Part shown: piece after piece, positions 1 to 8,338 of the stretch
How positions within the stretch are numbered: the first letter of the stretch is position 1
Layout of the letters: every line of letters starts with the position of its first letter
Source: JABMMZ01 sp044377005
Lineage (GTDB): Bacteria > Bacteroidota > Bacteroidia > NS11-12g > UBA955
Assembly (NCBI GenBank): GCA_044377005.1
Contig: JBILJV010000062.1
Location: 1-13,013 of the forward strand
Reading direction: 5' to 3'
Length of the DNA: 13,013 nt
Position numbers and translations under genes: made by a program
Notes under the pieces: model-generated
Told to the model about the DNA's origin: nothing
Seen by the model: only the letters and a program-made list of their open reading frames with translations
The model's database searches: none

Positions 1-464
1 TAGGCACATTCACTGGCTATTCAGCTCTTTGTTTGGCAGAAGGGCTTAGTCCAGAAGGCTGTGTATACACCATTGATAATAATGAGGAAGTAAATGTAGT
101 AGCTCAAAAATTTATCGAATCCTCACCATTTGCCCATCAGATATCCCTTAAAACAGGCAATGCCGATGCTGTAATCCCAATGTTACATGAAACAGTTGAT
201 TATTGGGATATTGTATGGATAGATGCTGATAAAACAGCATACAAAACCTATTTTGATATGTGTGTAGACAAAGTGCGTAAAGGAGGTTTAATTATGGCAG
301 ATAATGTGCTATGGAGTGGTAAAGTATGTAATGATTCTGCTTTGAAAAAAGACAAAGACACTCAAGCGATTGATGAATTTAACAAATATGTATCAAAAGA
401 CCCAAGAGTAACCCCTGTCCTATTACCTATTCGCGATGGCATAATGATGATGATAAAAAACTAA
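1..464 (+). CDS. SAM-dependent O-methyltransferase (COG4122 / catechol-OMT-like), 5' end missing
   Basis: Partial gene, open from the left edge; the reading frame (codons from position 3) runs without a stop to TAA at 462-464. It begins inside SAM-binding motif I: the residues GTFTGYSALCLAEGL match the family's usual 'EIGTFTGYSA'. The acidic loop after motif I (YTIDNNEE) fits ribose binding. A WIDADK motif (Asp codons at 222 and 228) and an ADNVLWSG motif (Asp-Asn at 300-305) supply the residues that bind the divalent metal in caffeoyl-CoA/catechol OMT relatives. The C-terminus (LLPIRDGIMMMIKN) is also typical. Family members are about 210-220 residues, so roughly 60 residues are missing upstream. 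The TTG at 33 lies inside motif I and is not the true start. The enzyme is soluble; its substrate cannot be read from sequence. It converges on dusB with a 4-nt overlap. Confidence 0.9.
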   Translation, partial: GTFTGYSALCLAEGLSPEGCVYTIDNNEEVNVVAQKFIESSPFAHQISLKTGNADAVIPMLHETVDYWDIVWIDADKTAYKTYFDMCVDKVRKGGLIMADNVLWSGKVCNDSALKKDKDTQAIDEFNKYVSKDPRVTPVLLPIRDGIMMMIKN

Positions 465-1441
465 TCGGTCAATTTAGCTTCTATTTCTGCTAGTGTTTCC
501 ATAATTTCACTGATGGAATGACTCATAACCAAAGTTGTTTTATAAGTTTTGAAATTTGGAATTCCTTTAAAATAGTTGGCATAATGCCTTTTCATTTCAT
601 TAATAGCTACTACTTCACTCTTCCATTCTATAGACTTTAAAAAATGAGTTCTACAAGCTTCTACTCTGTCTGCTATGGTTGGAGAAGGTAAAATTTCTCC
701 TGTTGCCATGTAATGTTTTATTTCATTAAAAATCCATGGATGACCAATACTAGCACGACCTATCATAATACCATCTACACCATATTTTTCCTTGTATTCT
801 AAGGCTTTATGAGGTGTGTCTATGTCTCCGTTCCCAAAAATTGGAATTTCAATATTGGGATTGCTTTTAACTTTGGCAATTAGAGTCCAATCAGCTTCCC
901 CTTTGTACAATTGTGTTCGTGTTCTTCCATGTATTGACAATGCTTTAATTCCTACATCTTGTAACCTTAATGCAACTTCTTCAATATTTTTGGAACGTTC
1001 ATCCCAACCTAATCGAGTTTTAACAGTAACAGGCAAATTAGTACTTTTAACAACAGCTTCGGTAAGTCGAACCATTAAGGGAATATCCTTTAATACTGCT
1101 GCACCTGCACCTTTACATACTACTTTTTTTACTGGACAACCAAAGTTAATATCAACAATATCAGGTTGAGTTGCATCTACAATTTTTGTGGCCATTGCCA
1201 TTGCTTCCTCGTCACCACCAAATATTTGAATACCAATAGGCTTTTCATAATCGAAAATATCTAACTTTTGTCGGCTTTTTATAGCGTCTCTAATCAAGCC
1301 TTCAGAACTAATAAACTCAGTATACATAAGGTCGGCCCCATGTTTTTTACATAAATACCTGAAGGGAGGATCGCTAACATCCTCCATGGGTGCAAGCAAT
1401 AAAGGAAAATTTCCTAACGATATGTGACCAATTTTTACCAA
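461..1441 (-). CDS. dusB: tRNA-dihydrouridine synthase, DusB type
   Basis: Cytoplasmic FMN enzyme that reduces specific uridines in the tRNA D-loop to dihydrouridine, using NADPH. Visible motifs: FMN-binding LAPMEDVSDPPFR (residues 16-28), the GCP motif with catalytic Cys102 inside DINFGCPVKKV, VKTRLGWDE (139-147) with Lys140 and Arg142, HGRT (170-173), GNGDI (202-206) and GIMIGRASIGHPW (223-235), which bind the FMN phosphate. The 326 residues are full length for Bacteroidota DusB. The start is ambiguous. TTG at 1439-1441 gives MVKIG, the N-terminus usual in the phylum. An in-frame ATG at 1448-1450 would add three residues (MQI) and turn the TTG into an internal Leu. The gene is divergent from the CPBP protease with a gap of only 19 bp, or 10 bp from the ATG. 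Confidence 0.95.
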   Translation of the reverse strand: MVKIGHISLGNFPLLLAPMEDVSDPPFRYLCKKHGADLMYTEFISSEGLIRDAIKSRQKLDIFDYEKPIGIQIFGGDEEAMAMATKIVDATQPDIVDINFGCPVKKVVCKGAGAAVLKDIPLMVRLTEAVVKSTNLPVTVKTRLGWDERSKNIEEVALRLQDVGIKALSIHGRTRTQLYKGEADWTLIAKVKSNPNIEIPIFGNGDIDTPHKALEYKEKYGVDGIMIGRASIGHPWIFNEIKHYMATGEILPSPTIADRVEACRTHFLKSIEWKSEVVAINEMKRHYANYFKGIPNFKTYKTTLVMSHSISEIMETLAEIEAKLTD

Positions 1442-1460
1442 ATTTGCATTTTTTATAAGT

Positions 1461-2369
1461 ATGCAAAATTACAATGATAAAACCACAATACAAACCATCG
1501 CTGATGTATTTATCATTATTGGCTTGGCAATCTTAGGAATGATTATTGGTAGCTTTGTTGGAATGTTTATTGGTATTGTTGCTTTTAATATTCCATTTTC
1601 CGATTATCAAGCTACCATAGTTAATCCTCAAACAGCAAATGAAGTAATGGCGCTTAAATTTTACAACTTTTTCTCAAATTTAGGGGCTTGGGTACTTTCT
1701 GTGTGGGTTTATTTCAAAATACGTTTTTATTCATTTGGCAAACAAATAAACTTTAATTCCGCACAACCTAAAATCATCTATGCACATCTTATCCCACTTT
1801 TCTTTGCCCTTACCATAACTTCGGCTTGGTTATTGCAAATTAATCAACAAATAGCTCTTCCGGAATGGATAGAAAAATTAAGCTCTAAACAAAACAAACA
1901 TTTGCTAACAACTATGTTGCAAATGAATAACCCCATTGACTATTTAATTAATCTATTTTTTGTAGCCTTAACCCCTGCTTTACTTGAAGAAATCTTTTTC
2001 AGAGGAACCCTTCAAAAATTGTTTATCGCTGGATTCAAAAACAATCATTTAGGCATATTTTTAACCTCTTTTATTTTTGCCGGCATTCATCTAAATGTGC
2101 AACAATTTATACCAATGTTGTTTTTAGCGGTTGTTTTTGGATATATATGTCATTATTCCAAAAGTATTTGGCCAAGTGTTATTTTACACTTTTTCAATAA
2201 TGGTTTAGCTGTCACAGCCTATTATTTAAAGGGTGGTAATGACATTGCCAATGAGTTAGTCAATGACAATTTCAGTCCCTCCTTTCCATTTTTCCTTCTT
2301 TGCTTTTTTTCTATTGTAGTTTATTTTATATACTTGCACAAGCATTACACCTCACTGAAACATGAATAA
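1461..2369 (+). CDS. CPBP-family intramembrane glutamic/metalloprotease (Abi/CAAX-like)
   Basis: Integral membrane protein of 302 residues with about eight hydrophobic segments. All three CPBP (PF02517) motifs are present: EEIFFR with Glu176, Glu177 and Arg181 (EExxxR); FAGIH with Phe206 and His210 (FxxxH); and HFFNN with His243 and Asn247 (HxxxN). These form the active site in Rce1-type intramembrane proteases. Family members process prenylated or peptide substrates, or act in bacteriocin immunity; the substrate here is unknown. The start is ATG at 1461. The 3' end overlaps cdsA by 8 nt in the string ATGAATAA, which suggests one mRNA and translational coupling. No clear promoter is visible; the best -7 candidate, AAAATTTG at 1440-1447, has one mismatch. 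Confidence 0.92.
   Translation: MQNYNDKTTIQTIADVFIIIGLAILGMIIGSFVGMFIGIVAFNIPFSDYQATIVNPQTANEVMALKFYNFFSNLGAWVLSVWVYFKIRFYSFGKQINFNSAQPKIIYAHLIPLFFALTITSAWLLQINQQIALPEWIEKLSSKQNKHLLTTMLQMNNPIDYLINLFFVALTPALLEEIFFRGTLQKLFIAGFKNNHLGIFLTSFIFAGIHLNVQQFIPMLFLAVVFGYICHYSKSIWPSVILHFFNNGLAVTAYYLKGGNDIANELVNDNFSPSFPFFLLCFFSIVVYFIYLHKHYTSLKHE
1464..1493 (-). promoter_or_regulatory. Putative dusB promoter (Bacteroidota type)
   Basis: On the minus strand TTG (complement of 1491-1493) is followed after 19 bp by TAATTTTG (complement of 1464-1471). This fits TTG-N(17-23)-TAnnTTTG, known for Bacteroidota. It lies inside the first codons of the divergent CPBP gene. Transcription would begin near 1457-1460, leaving a leader of about 7-20 nt depending on the dusB start. 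Short motifs arise by chance in AT-rich DNA, so this is tentative. Confidence 0.4.
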
Positions 2370-3183
2370 TTTTACGCTTAGGGCCATAACTGGATTTTTT
2401 TTTATAGCATTTATAAGCGGAATGACGCTCTATAGCCCCTATACTTTTTTAATACTTTTACTTTTAATTGGCGGCTTGGGAATGATGGAGTACTATAAAA
2501 TTGTGATGCGCAAAGAAGCCTTTTTTTTACAATTCATTTACACCCTTTTAGGACTTGCTATCATTAGCGCTTATTTTTGGATCAATGACAGATTTGACTT
2601 TACCTTATTTGGAGTCATACTATTAGTAACGAGCTCTTTCATATATTCCCTTTTCAAAGAGAAACATTCTTGGAAAAACATCCCTTTACTTTTATCCGGA
2701 CTATTTTATATTGCATTTCCTTTGTTTTTATTTTCGCTTTCTGTGATGAAATCTAATGGACAATACGAATCCCCACAAATCGAGTTCAAACCCTATTTAG
2801 CGTTAAACTTATTTGTTTTAATATGGTGTAGTGACACATTTGCTTATTTATGTGGCAAGGCATTTGGTAAGCATAAACTATTCGAAAAAATTTCTCCCAA
2901 AAAAACAGTGGAAGGATTTATCGGCGCACTTATCTTAACGGTTGGTTTTTCAATATTATTATCTCAATGGTTTGGCATTTCAGTAAAGCTAAATTTAATA
3001 ATTGCTTTTCTTAGTGTAGTATTTGGCACTTTAGGCGATTTGGTAGAAAGTCAATTGAAACGTGAACATCAAATAAAAGATTCGGGAACTATTATTCCAG
3101 GGCATGGCGGTATACTCGACCGTTTTGATGCACTCTTTATATCACTCCCATTTACATCGGCATGTTATTATTTTTTAATTTAA
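2362..3183 (+). CDS. cdsA: Phosphatidate cytidylyltransferase (CDP-diglyceride synthase)
   Basis: Inner-membrane enzyme that converts phosphatidic acid plus CTP to CDP-diacylglycerol and pyrophosphate, the branch point of phospholipid synthesis. The 273-residue product has about eight to nine transmembrane stretches. The CDS signature is complete at residues 230-256: S230, K233-R234, K239-D240, P246, H248-G249-G250 and D253-R254-F255-D256. Upstream, WCSDTFAYLCGKAFGKHK (155-172) and ISPKKTVEGFIGAL (177-190) are also characteristic. The ATG at 2362 lies within the last codons of the CPBP gene. Codons 12-14 sit in a run of nine T (2395-2403), and eight T follow at 2521-2528. A 57-bp gap leads to the giant gene. 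In many Bacteroidota a psd-type gene is near cdsA; none is seen here. Confidence 0.97.
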   Translation: MNNFTLRAITGFFFIAFISGMTLYSPYTFLILLLLIGGLGMMEYYKIVMRKEAFFLQFIYTLLGLAIISAYFWINDRFDFTLFGVILLVTSSFIYSLFKEKHSWKNIPLLLSGLFYIAFPLFLFSLSVMKSNGQYESPQIEFKPYLALNLFVLIWCSDTFAYLCGKAFGKHKLFEKISPKKTVEGFIGALILTVGFSILLSQWFGISVKLNLIIAFLSVVFGTLGDLVESQLKREHQIKDSGTIIPGHGGILDRFDALFISLPFTSACYYFLI

Positions 3184-3240
3184 TAATATGCAACTAATTT
3201 CAAATTCAGTATGTCTATACAATATGATTTATTATAAACA

Positions 3241-6200
3241 TTGAAAATACTTGTTTTATATATTGTTAGTTTCTTTACTGTTCTAAACATTTGTGGACAA
3301 TGTCAACCTTCATTTTCAGGCACTCAATGTGTCAATAATCCGATAGAATTCAATGGAAACAGCCCTGGATCAACAAATTTCCTTTGGAATTTTAATGGAG
3401 AAGGGAGTAATAACAACACAATAAAACCTGTTTTTAGATTTACAACTACAGGGGTTAAAATTGTTACTTTTTCTTGTACCCTTGCCAATGGCACTGCATG
3501 TTCTGGCAAACTTACATTAACTATAAAACCATTGCCAATCATTCGGACCCGCTTGTTAACCGATTCTGTTCAATGTTTCGAAAACAATGCTTTTTGCTTT
3601 CGTGATTCTAGTTTATCAGGGGATGGGAATAATTGTATTGTTTCTATTAAATATTTATTTAGTGATGGTGAATTGATAACAAAAACAGGCACTAAATTCA
3701 ATCCCGTTTCTTTACCTGCTACATTTTGCAAAACAATAAATGACCCACAAGGTACCACAGTTAATTTACTTATAGAGGTTGAGGATTGTAATGGTTGTAT
3801 ATCGCGGTATCAATACCCTAATGCTTTAAAAACTGATTTTGCACCTGCCTTGTTTGCTAATTTCCAGTTTTCTACTACCCCTTGCGGTGCTACTTCGAGG
3901 GTTAAATTTACCAATTTATCACAAATAAAAACTAGCGATTTAAAATCCTTTTATTGGGATTTTGGGGATGGTTATAAAGATTCAAGTAACTGGGATTCCA
4001 TTTCACACAACTACAATATTGGCAATGCCAATACCCAAATTTTTTCACCAAAATTAATTGTCGTAACAAAATCAGGTTGTACCGTTATTTTTAATTTAAA
4101 GGACATTACGATGTTCAACTTAAAACCAAGGATTTTATTGAGTAGAGATTCCATCTGTGTGGACGATACCATTGCCTACCAACTGCTTCCTACGTCCATG
4201 AGCAATTTTATCACAGAAAGAGATTTAGCATGGCGTTTTAACCCTGGCATAGCTAATCAATTCAAAGGAATACAATCTTATAATACTCTTGGGCCAAAAC
4301 TTATCAATTGTAGAATTTCGCATCCTTGTGGACCTTTTAATTTATACGATACTTTAATAGTAATAGGTCCAAAAGCAATGATCGAACCTGTTTATATGGA
4401 CCCTAATAAACGGTTTCAATGCACTATCAAAGATAGTATTACAGTAACCGATCGAAGTTTGTTTTATCATAACGACACCAATATACTTAATGATGATAGC
4501 TTGTTCAGAAAAAAAGCAGGGAATTTAGGTCATCATTTCACCAATAACATTTCTACTACTGCCCGTAATCAAATTAGAAACGGGGAAAATACCATTCGAC
4601 TTTGGAATTTTGGAGACGAGTATTGCGACCAATGTACTACCGATTTTCAGCAAAATAAAAACACATGGCTAAATTGCAATTACAGTCGTGAAAAGACACC
4701 ACAACATTGGTACACCCCTTGGGACTCCGTCTATCGCTACAAATTCAGTTTTCTTCCATTTGAAATAACCTTTTTTAATGGCATTAATCAATCGTGTTCT
4801 AAAAGAAGAATTTTTAGTAGTGATAGTTTATTTATTACAACTGATACTGTTCTTTATTATGGGAACAATACACTTGGCAAAACCGCTAAGGACAGTACAG
4901 TATTTCTATCCTTAAAAAAGCAATTAATTCCAAGTGGCATAATAGGAAAGGGGAGTTTAGATTGCCCTTTTAATATTAAAATATATATTCCTTCACAAAG
5001 TCAAATTACTGTTGACCGAAAAAATGGATTAGGTTTATTGAATATAACAGGTCCCTCCTATTTTAATATCAACAAAAATTGGAAAATCCAAGTCGACAAT
5101 TCAGATGATTCTTGCTTATTTATTTATAGCTTATTGGTAAATATTGATAGCATTCCTTTACAAGAAATTCAGCCACACCACAATATCATTGGCTCTACTA
5201 GAAACCCCCGAATTACATCATTCGACAGTATCAATTTCGATTTACATCGCAAACTCTTTTATGAGCGAATACCCAAATGTTATCCTATTGAGTTAATTGT
5301 TAGAGATACTTTACATCCATTAGCATGCGAAAGCAGAAGTACTGTAAATGTTGCATTACTTCCTCCATCTGCAAAAAAACTTAGCATAGATAATCAGTTT
5401 TGTTATGGATACACAGACAAGATCATCGAATTCAGCTTATCCGATACCAAACCTGGTTGTACCCAATCGTTAGCAAAAATAAATTTTGATTATATCAATA
5501 CACCCAATGATTGGGAATTAATCAATGACTTGTATGATGGCGACCTCAGATTAGGGCCTTATTTAAACAGTGAGCCTCCTTATAAAGGGTATGCTAATCA
5601 AGGTCCGTTTAATACCATATTTTTTAAAAAATTCAGCGATTCCATTTTATCTAAAAAAGGGATACAAAAATTAAATATTGCCTTAATTATAGGGAATGGA
5701 ACAGGCTCCAATTATTGCGAAGACACTGCCTATTATCCAAATTTTGCATCATTCCCTTTTTTAAACGCCAATTTTAATATTTTATCAAAATTAGCCAAAA
5801 ACGTTTACCACGTTTGTCCAAATGAACCCATTTGTGTTAATATCCCTATACCACAGTCGAGAGAATACAATCAACTTGCTTATGCCAATAATTGGTATTT
5901 TATTAATCACAATACCGGAGATACTGTTCAAAAAATAACTGAAACCTATTATAAAGTACAATCGAATGTACGCTACCCAAATCAAAAAGTTAATTTTGTA
6001 GTCATTAAAAGATACGATGCATTTAAAAACGGTTTAAATCCCATTCAAACTGATACAATTTTTACTGCAATTATTCACAAACATCATGTTAAGCTCCTTA
6101 AGTCTATAAACAATCAAAAACTGAAGGATAAACTTACCGCAATAGGTTTATCAATTGATGATTTCAGTGACAGCCTTTTGGTATCATTGATTTGGAACAG

Positions 6201-8337
6201 AATAGGAACTATTGGAGATAAAAACAGTGGCAGTAAGGGTTGTATTGATACAACAGGATTTGGGAATGAATTATTTTTTGAATATGTCATTGATTCTACT
6301 ACCATTTTACACTTTAAAGACACTAGTTTTAATCCTTTGGATCAAATAACTAAAAATGGAAAAAACTTTCAATCTTATTGTTTTAGTTCCCCTAAAAGCG
6401 GTGCATATAAAATGGTTAGAAATATTGAAACAAACTACCCTAACTATTGTCCATTAGAGAAAGAACAATTGGTTATTGTTGGTTTTTACGGTGATATGAC
6501 TGTTGTAGACAGTATTATTTGTGCTGGCCAAGCGGTTGAAATAAATAGCAAACTAAGATATTATTCAGCTGACACCTCATTATATGGCGCATTAGATACC
6601 ATTGACTACTGGACACTAAGAGAAAATGAGGCAGGTAATATTAATAGAGAAGGCCGCACCATTTGGGATTTTAGCAAACAAGATGACAATCCAAACAATC
6701 CGAATACTATTTTTGGTGTAATGCCATATGGAAGATTAGGCTTGGCTAATCCTACTTTAACCATTGGCAATGAACCGGGAGGTATTTATTATAAACAAGC
6801 TGGATTTTATACATTAAGGATGTTGACATCTGACAGCAATCGTTGTGTAGATACTTTTAAGCAAAACTTGTATGTTTTAGGACCAAAAGCAGGATTTTTT
6901 ATTGACTTTAATAGACCCAACTGCAAAACAATCATTGAATTATTTGACACATCAAAAATAATAGATCCATGTGTTTTAAAGGGGTTACCTCCTTGCGACG
7001 ATATTATTTATTGGGCAATTGATTGGGGTGATGGCAGTCCGTTGTCAGAATATTACAAAGACCGTCCAGCACAAATTGGACACGACTTTATAAGAAATGG
7101 TAAATTCAGAATATGGTTGTACATTAGTACTGCAAAGGGATGTAGAGATTCTGTCTTTATGGATATTGATATTCCCGGACCGCTTCCTACCTTTATTGTA
7201 GAAACAGAATCTACAATTTGTGTTAATGACAGTGTTTTATTTAAAAATGTTTCTAGGGACTTCACCAAATCAGCACAATGGCTTTGGAGTTTTGGTGACG
7301 GCCAATTTCAACCACAGAAAGACACCGGTTTGGTATGGCATCAATACAAACAAACGGGGATTTTTGATGTGTATTTAACACAATATGACAGTATAGAAAA
7401 TTCAGGCAAATATTGTTCATCTACCTTTCCTGACACCTTGAATAAAATAAGAATTACGGTATTGCCTTATGACCAAATCAACTTAAGTGCTGTCCCTAAT
7501 ATTGTTTGCGTGGGAGATTCTATAACCATAAAAGCAAGTATCAATACTTTTGCTACTTATCAAAATTATTTTTGGTCTATAAATCAAAATACATCTACAA
7601 CAACAATACCTGAAAAAACATTTCAATTGAAACAAAAGGGTTCATACTTTGTAATCTTTAGCCCAATTTTATCAGGTTTAGGTCAAAAAACGTGTTCTAC
7701 ACTTGATACTATTACAGTCTATGCAGACAGTGTATTTGCTAATTTTGACATTGACACAACCCAAGAACCCAAGTATTGTTTTACAAATACCTCGACAAAT
7801 GGCGTTAAATACCGTTGGGGATTTTTCCACACAGATGACATTACAAAAAATAAAAATTTGGTGTTTATAGAAAATGCTACACAAGTAGAACCAGAAAGAT
7901 ATATCTGTCAAGATTTTTTCCAATATCCTGGCTACAATTGGATTTGTTTAGAAGCTACCAATGCCATTGGATGTAAAGACACCATTTGTAAAAGAATTCT
8001 AAACAATTATGAGAGAGCGGTAATACCTCCGAATGTATTTACGCCTAGTGGCAAAGATGGCTTTTCGGGCAAAGACAAAGACCAACTCGAAGGCAATAAT
8101 GTATTTAATATTTACTTAAAAGGAGAATCTTTTTACGATTTAAAAATATACGACAGATGGGGTGTTTTAGTATTTGAGAGTAAAGACAAAAACTATGACT
8201 GGAATGGAAGACTCTTTAATACAGGAGAAGAATGTATGGATGGGACTTACTATTATATTTTAAATTATAGATATAAAAGTAGCAATGAAAATGAACCTCC
8301 TATAAACGGCGTTGTAAGAGTAATTTGGGACCGTTAA
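3241..8337 (+). CDS. Giant secreted PKD/Ig-like protein with T9SS gliding-motility C-terminal domain
   Basis: 1698 residues, predicted to be exported by Sec and then by the type IX secretion system to the surface or medium; adhesin or structural role inferred. The TTG start is decided by the signal peptide (K2, hydrophobic 3-17, likely cleavage near CGQ at 18-20): a stop lies two codons upstream and the next Met is past residue 300. PKD-like cores: WNFNG (W49), YLFSDG (138-143, degenerate), WDFGDG (239-244), WNFGDE (455-460), DWGDG (1261-1265), WSFGDG (1349-1354), and a weak one near W1526. Linkers recur: GPKA at 376-379 and 1214-1217, and 'C-x-D/G' Ig-like starts at C306, C1094, C1327 and C1423. 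Residues about 560-1090 match no family I can name. Residues 1594-1698 are the CHU_C/TIGR04131 domain (FTP 1600-1602, DRWG 1638-1641, ending in VVRVIWDR), the type-B T9SS signal. No SprF/PorP-like partner is in the window. Confidence 0.9.
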   Translation: MKILVLYIVSFFTVLNICGQCQPSFSGTQCVNNPIEFNGNSPGSTNFLWNFNGEGSNNNTIKPVFRFTTTGVKIVTFSCTLANGTACSGKLTLTIKPLPIIRTRLLTDSVQCFENNAFCFRDSSLSGDGNNCIVSIKYLFSDGELITKTGTKFNPVSLPATFCKTINDPQGTTVNLLIEVEDCNGCISRYQYPNALKTDFAPALFANFQFSTTPCGATSRVKFTNLSQIKTSDLKSFYWDFGDGYKDSSNWDSISHNYNIGNANTQIFSPKLIVVTKSGCTVIFNLKDITMFNLKPRILLSRDSICVDDTIAYQLLPTSMSNFITERDLAWRFNPGIANQFKGIQSYNTLGPKLINCRISHPCGPFNLYDTLIVIGPKAMIEPVYMDPNKRFQCTIKDSITVTDRSLFYHNDTNILNDDSLFRKKAGNLGHHFTNNISTTARNQIRNGENTIRLWNFGDEYCDQCTTDFQQNKNTWLNCNYSREKTPQHWYTPWDSVYRYKFSFLPFEITFFNGINQSCSKRRIFSSDSLFITTDTVLYYGNNTLGKTAKDSTVFLSLKKQLIPSGIIGKGSLDCPFNIKIYIPSQSQITVDRKNGLGLLNITGPSYFNINKNWKIQVDNSDDSCLFIYSLLVNIDSIPLQEIQPHHNIIGSTRNPRITSFDSINFDLHRKLFYERIPKCYPIELIVRDTLHPLACESRSTVNVALLPPSAKKLSIDNQFCYGYTDKIIEFSLSDTKPGCTQSLAKINFDYINTPNDWELINDLYDGDLRLGPYLNSEPPYKGYANQGPFNTIFFKKFSDSILSKKGIQKLNIALIIGNGTGSNYCEDTAYYPNFASFPFLNANFNILSKLAKNVYHVCPNEPICVNIPIPQSREYNQLAYANNWYFINHNTGDTVQKITETYYKVQSNVRYPNQKVNFVVIKRYDAFKNGLNPIQTDTIFTAIIHKHHVKLLKSINNQKLKDKLTAIGLSIDDFSDSLLVSLIWNRIGTIGDKNSGSKGCIDTTGFGNELFFEYVIDSTTILHFKDTSFNPLDQITKNGKNFQSYCFSSPKSGAYKMVRNIETNYPNYCPLEKEQLVIVGFYGDMTVVDSIICAGQAVEINSKLRYYSADTSLYGALDTIDYWTLRENEAGNINREGRTIWDFSKQDDNPNNPNTIFGVMPYGRLGLANPTLTIGNEPGGIYYKQAGFYTLRMLTSDSNRCVDTFKQNLYVLGPKAGFFIDFNRPNCKTIIELFDTSKIIDPCVLKGLPPCDDIIYWAIDWGDGSPLSEYYKDRPAQIGHDFIRNGKFRIWLYISTAKGCRDSVFMDIDIPGPLPTFIVETESTICVNDSVLFKNVSRDFTKSAQWLWSFGDGQFQPQKDTGLVWHQYKQTGIFDVYLTQYDSIENSGKYCSSTFPDTLNKIRITVLPYDQINLSAVPNIVCVGDSITIKASINTFATYQNYFWSINQNTSTTTIPEKTFQLKQKGSYFVIFSPILSGLGQKTCSTLDTITVYADSVFANFDIDTTQEPKYCFTNTSTNGVKYRWGFFHTDDITKNKNLVFIENATQVEPERYICQDFFQYPGYNWICLEATNAIGCKDTICKRILNNYERAVIPPNVFTPSGKDGFSGKDKDQLEGNNVFNIYLKGESFYDLKIYDRWGVLVFESKDKNYDWNGRLFNTGEECMDGTYYYILNYRYKSSNENEPPINGVVRVIWDR

Positions 8338-8338
8338 A

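Noticed and set aside
816..1169. 117-codon open frame on the plus strand
   Set aside because: Lies wholly inside dusB on the other strand, where every catalytic motif is present; the translation has no recognisable family feature.
7678..7923. 81-codon minus-strand open frame, and similar short frames inside the giant gene (3324-3758, 5791-6323, 7053-7268)
   Set aside because: All are antisense to a continuous 1698-codon reading frame with clear domains; low-quality translations.
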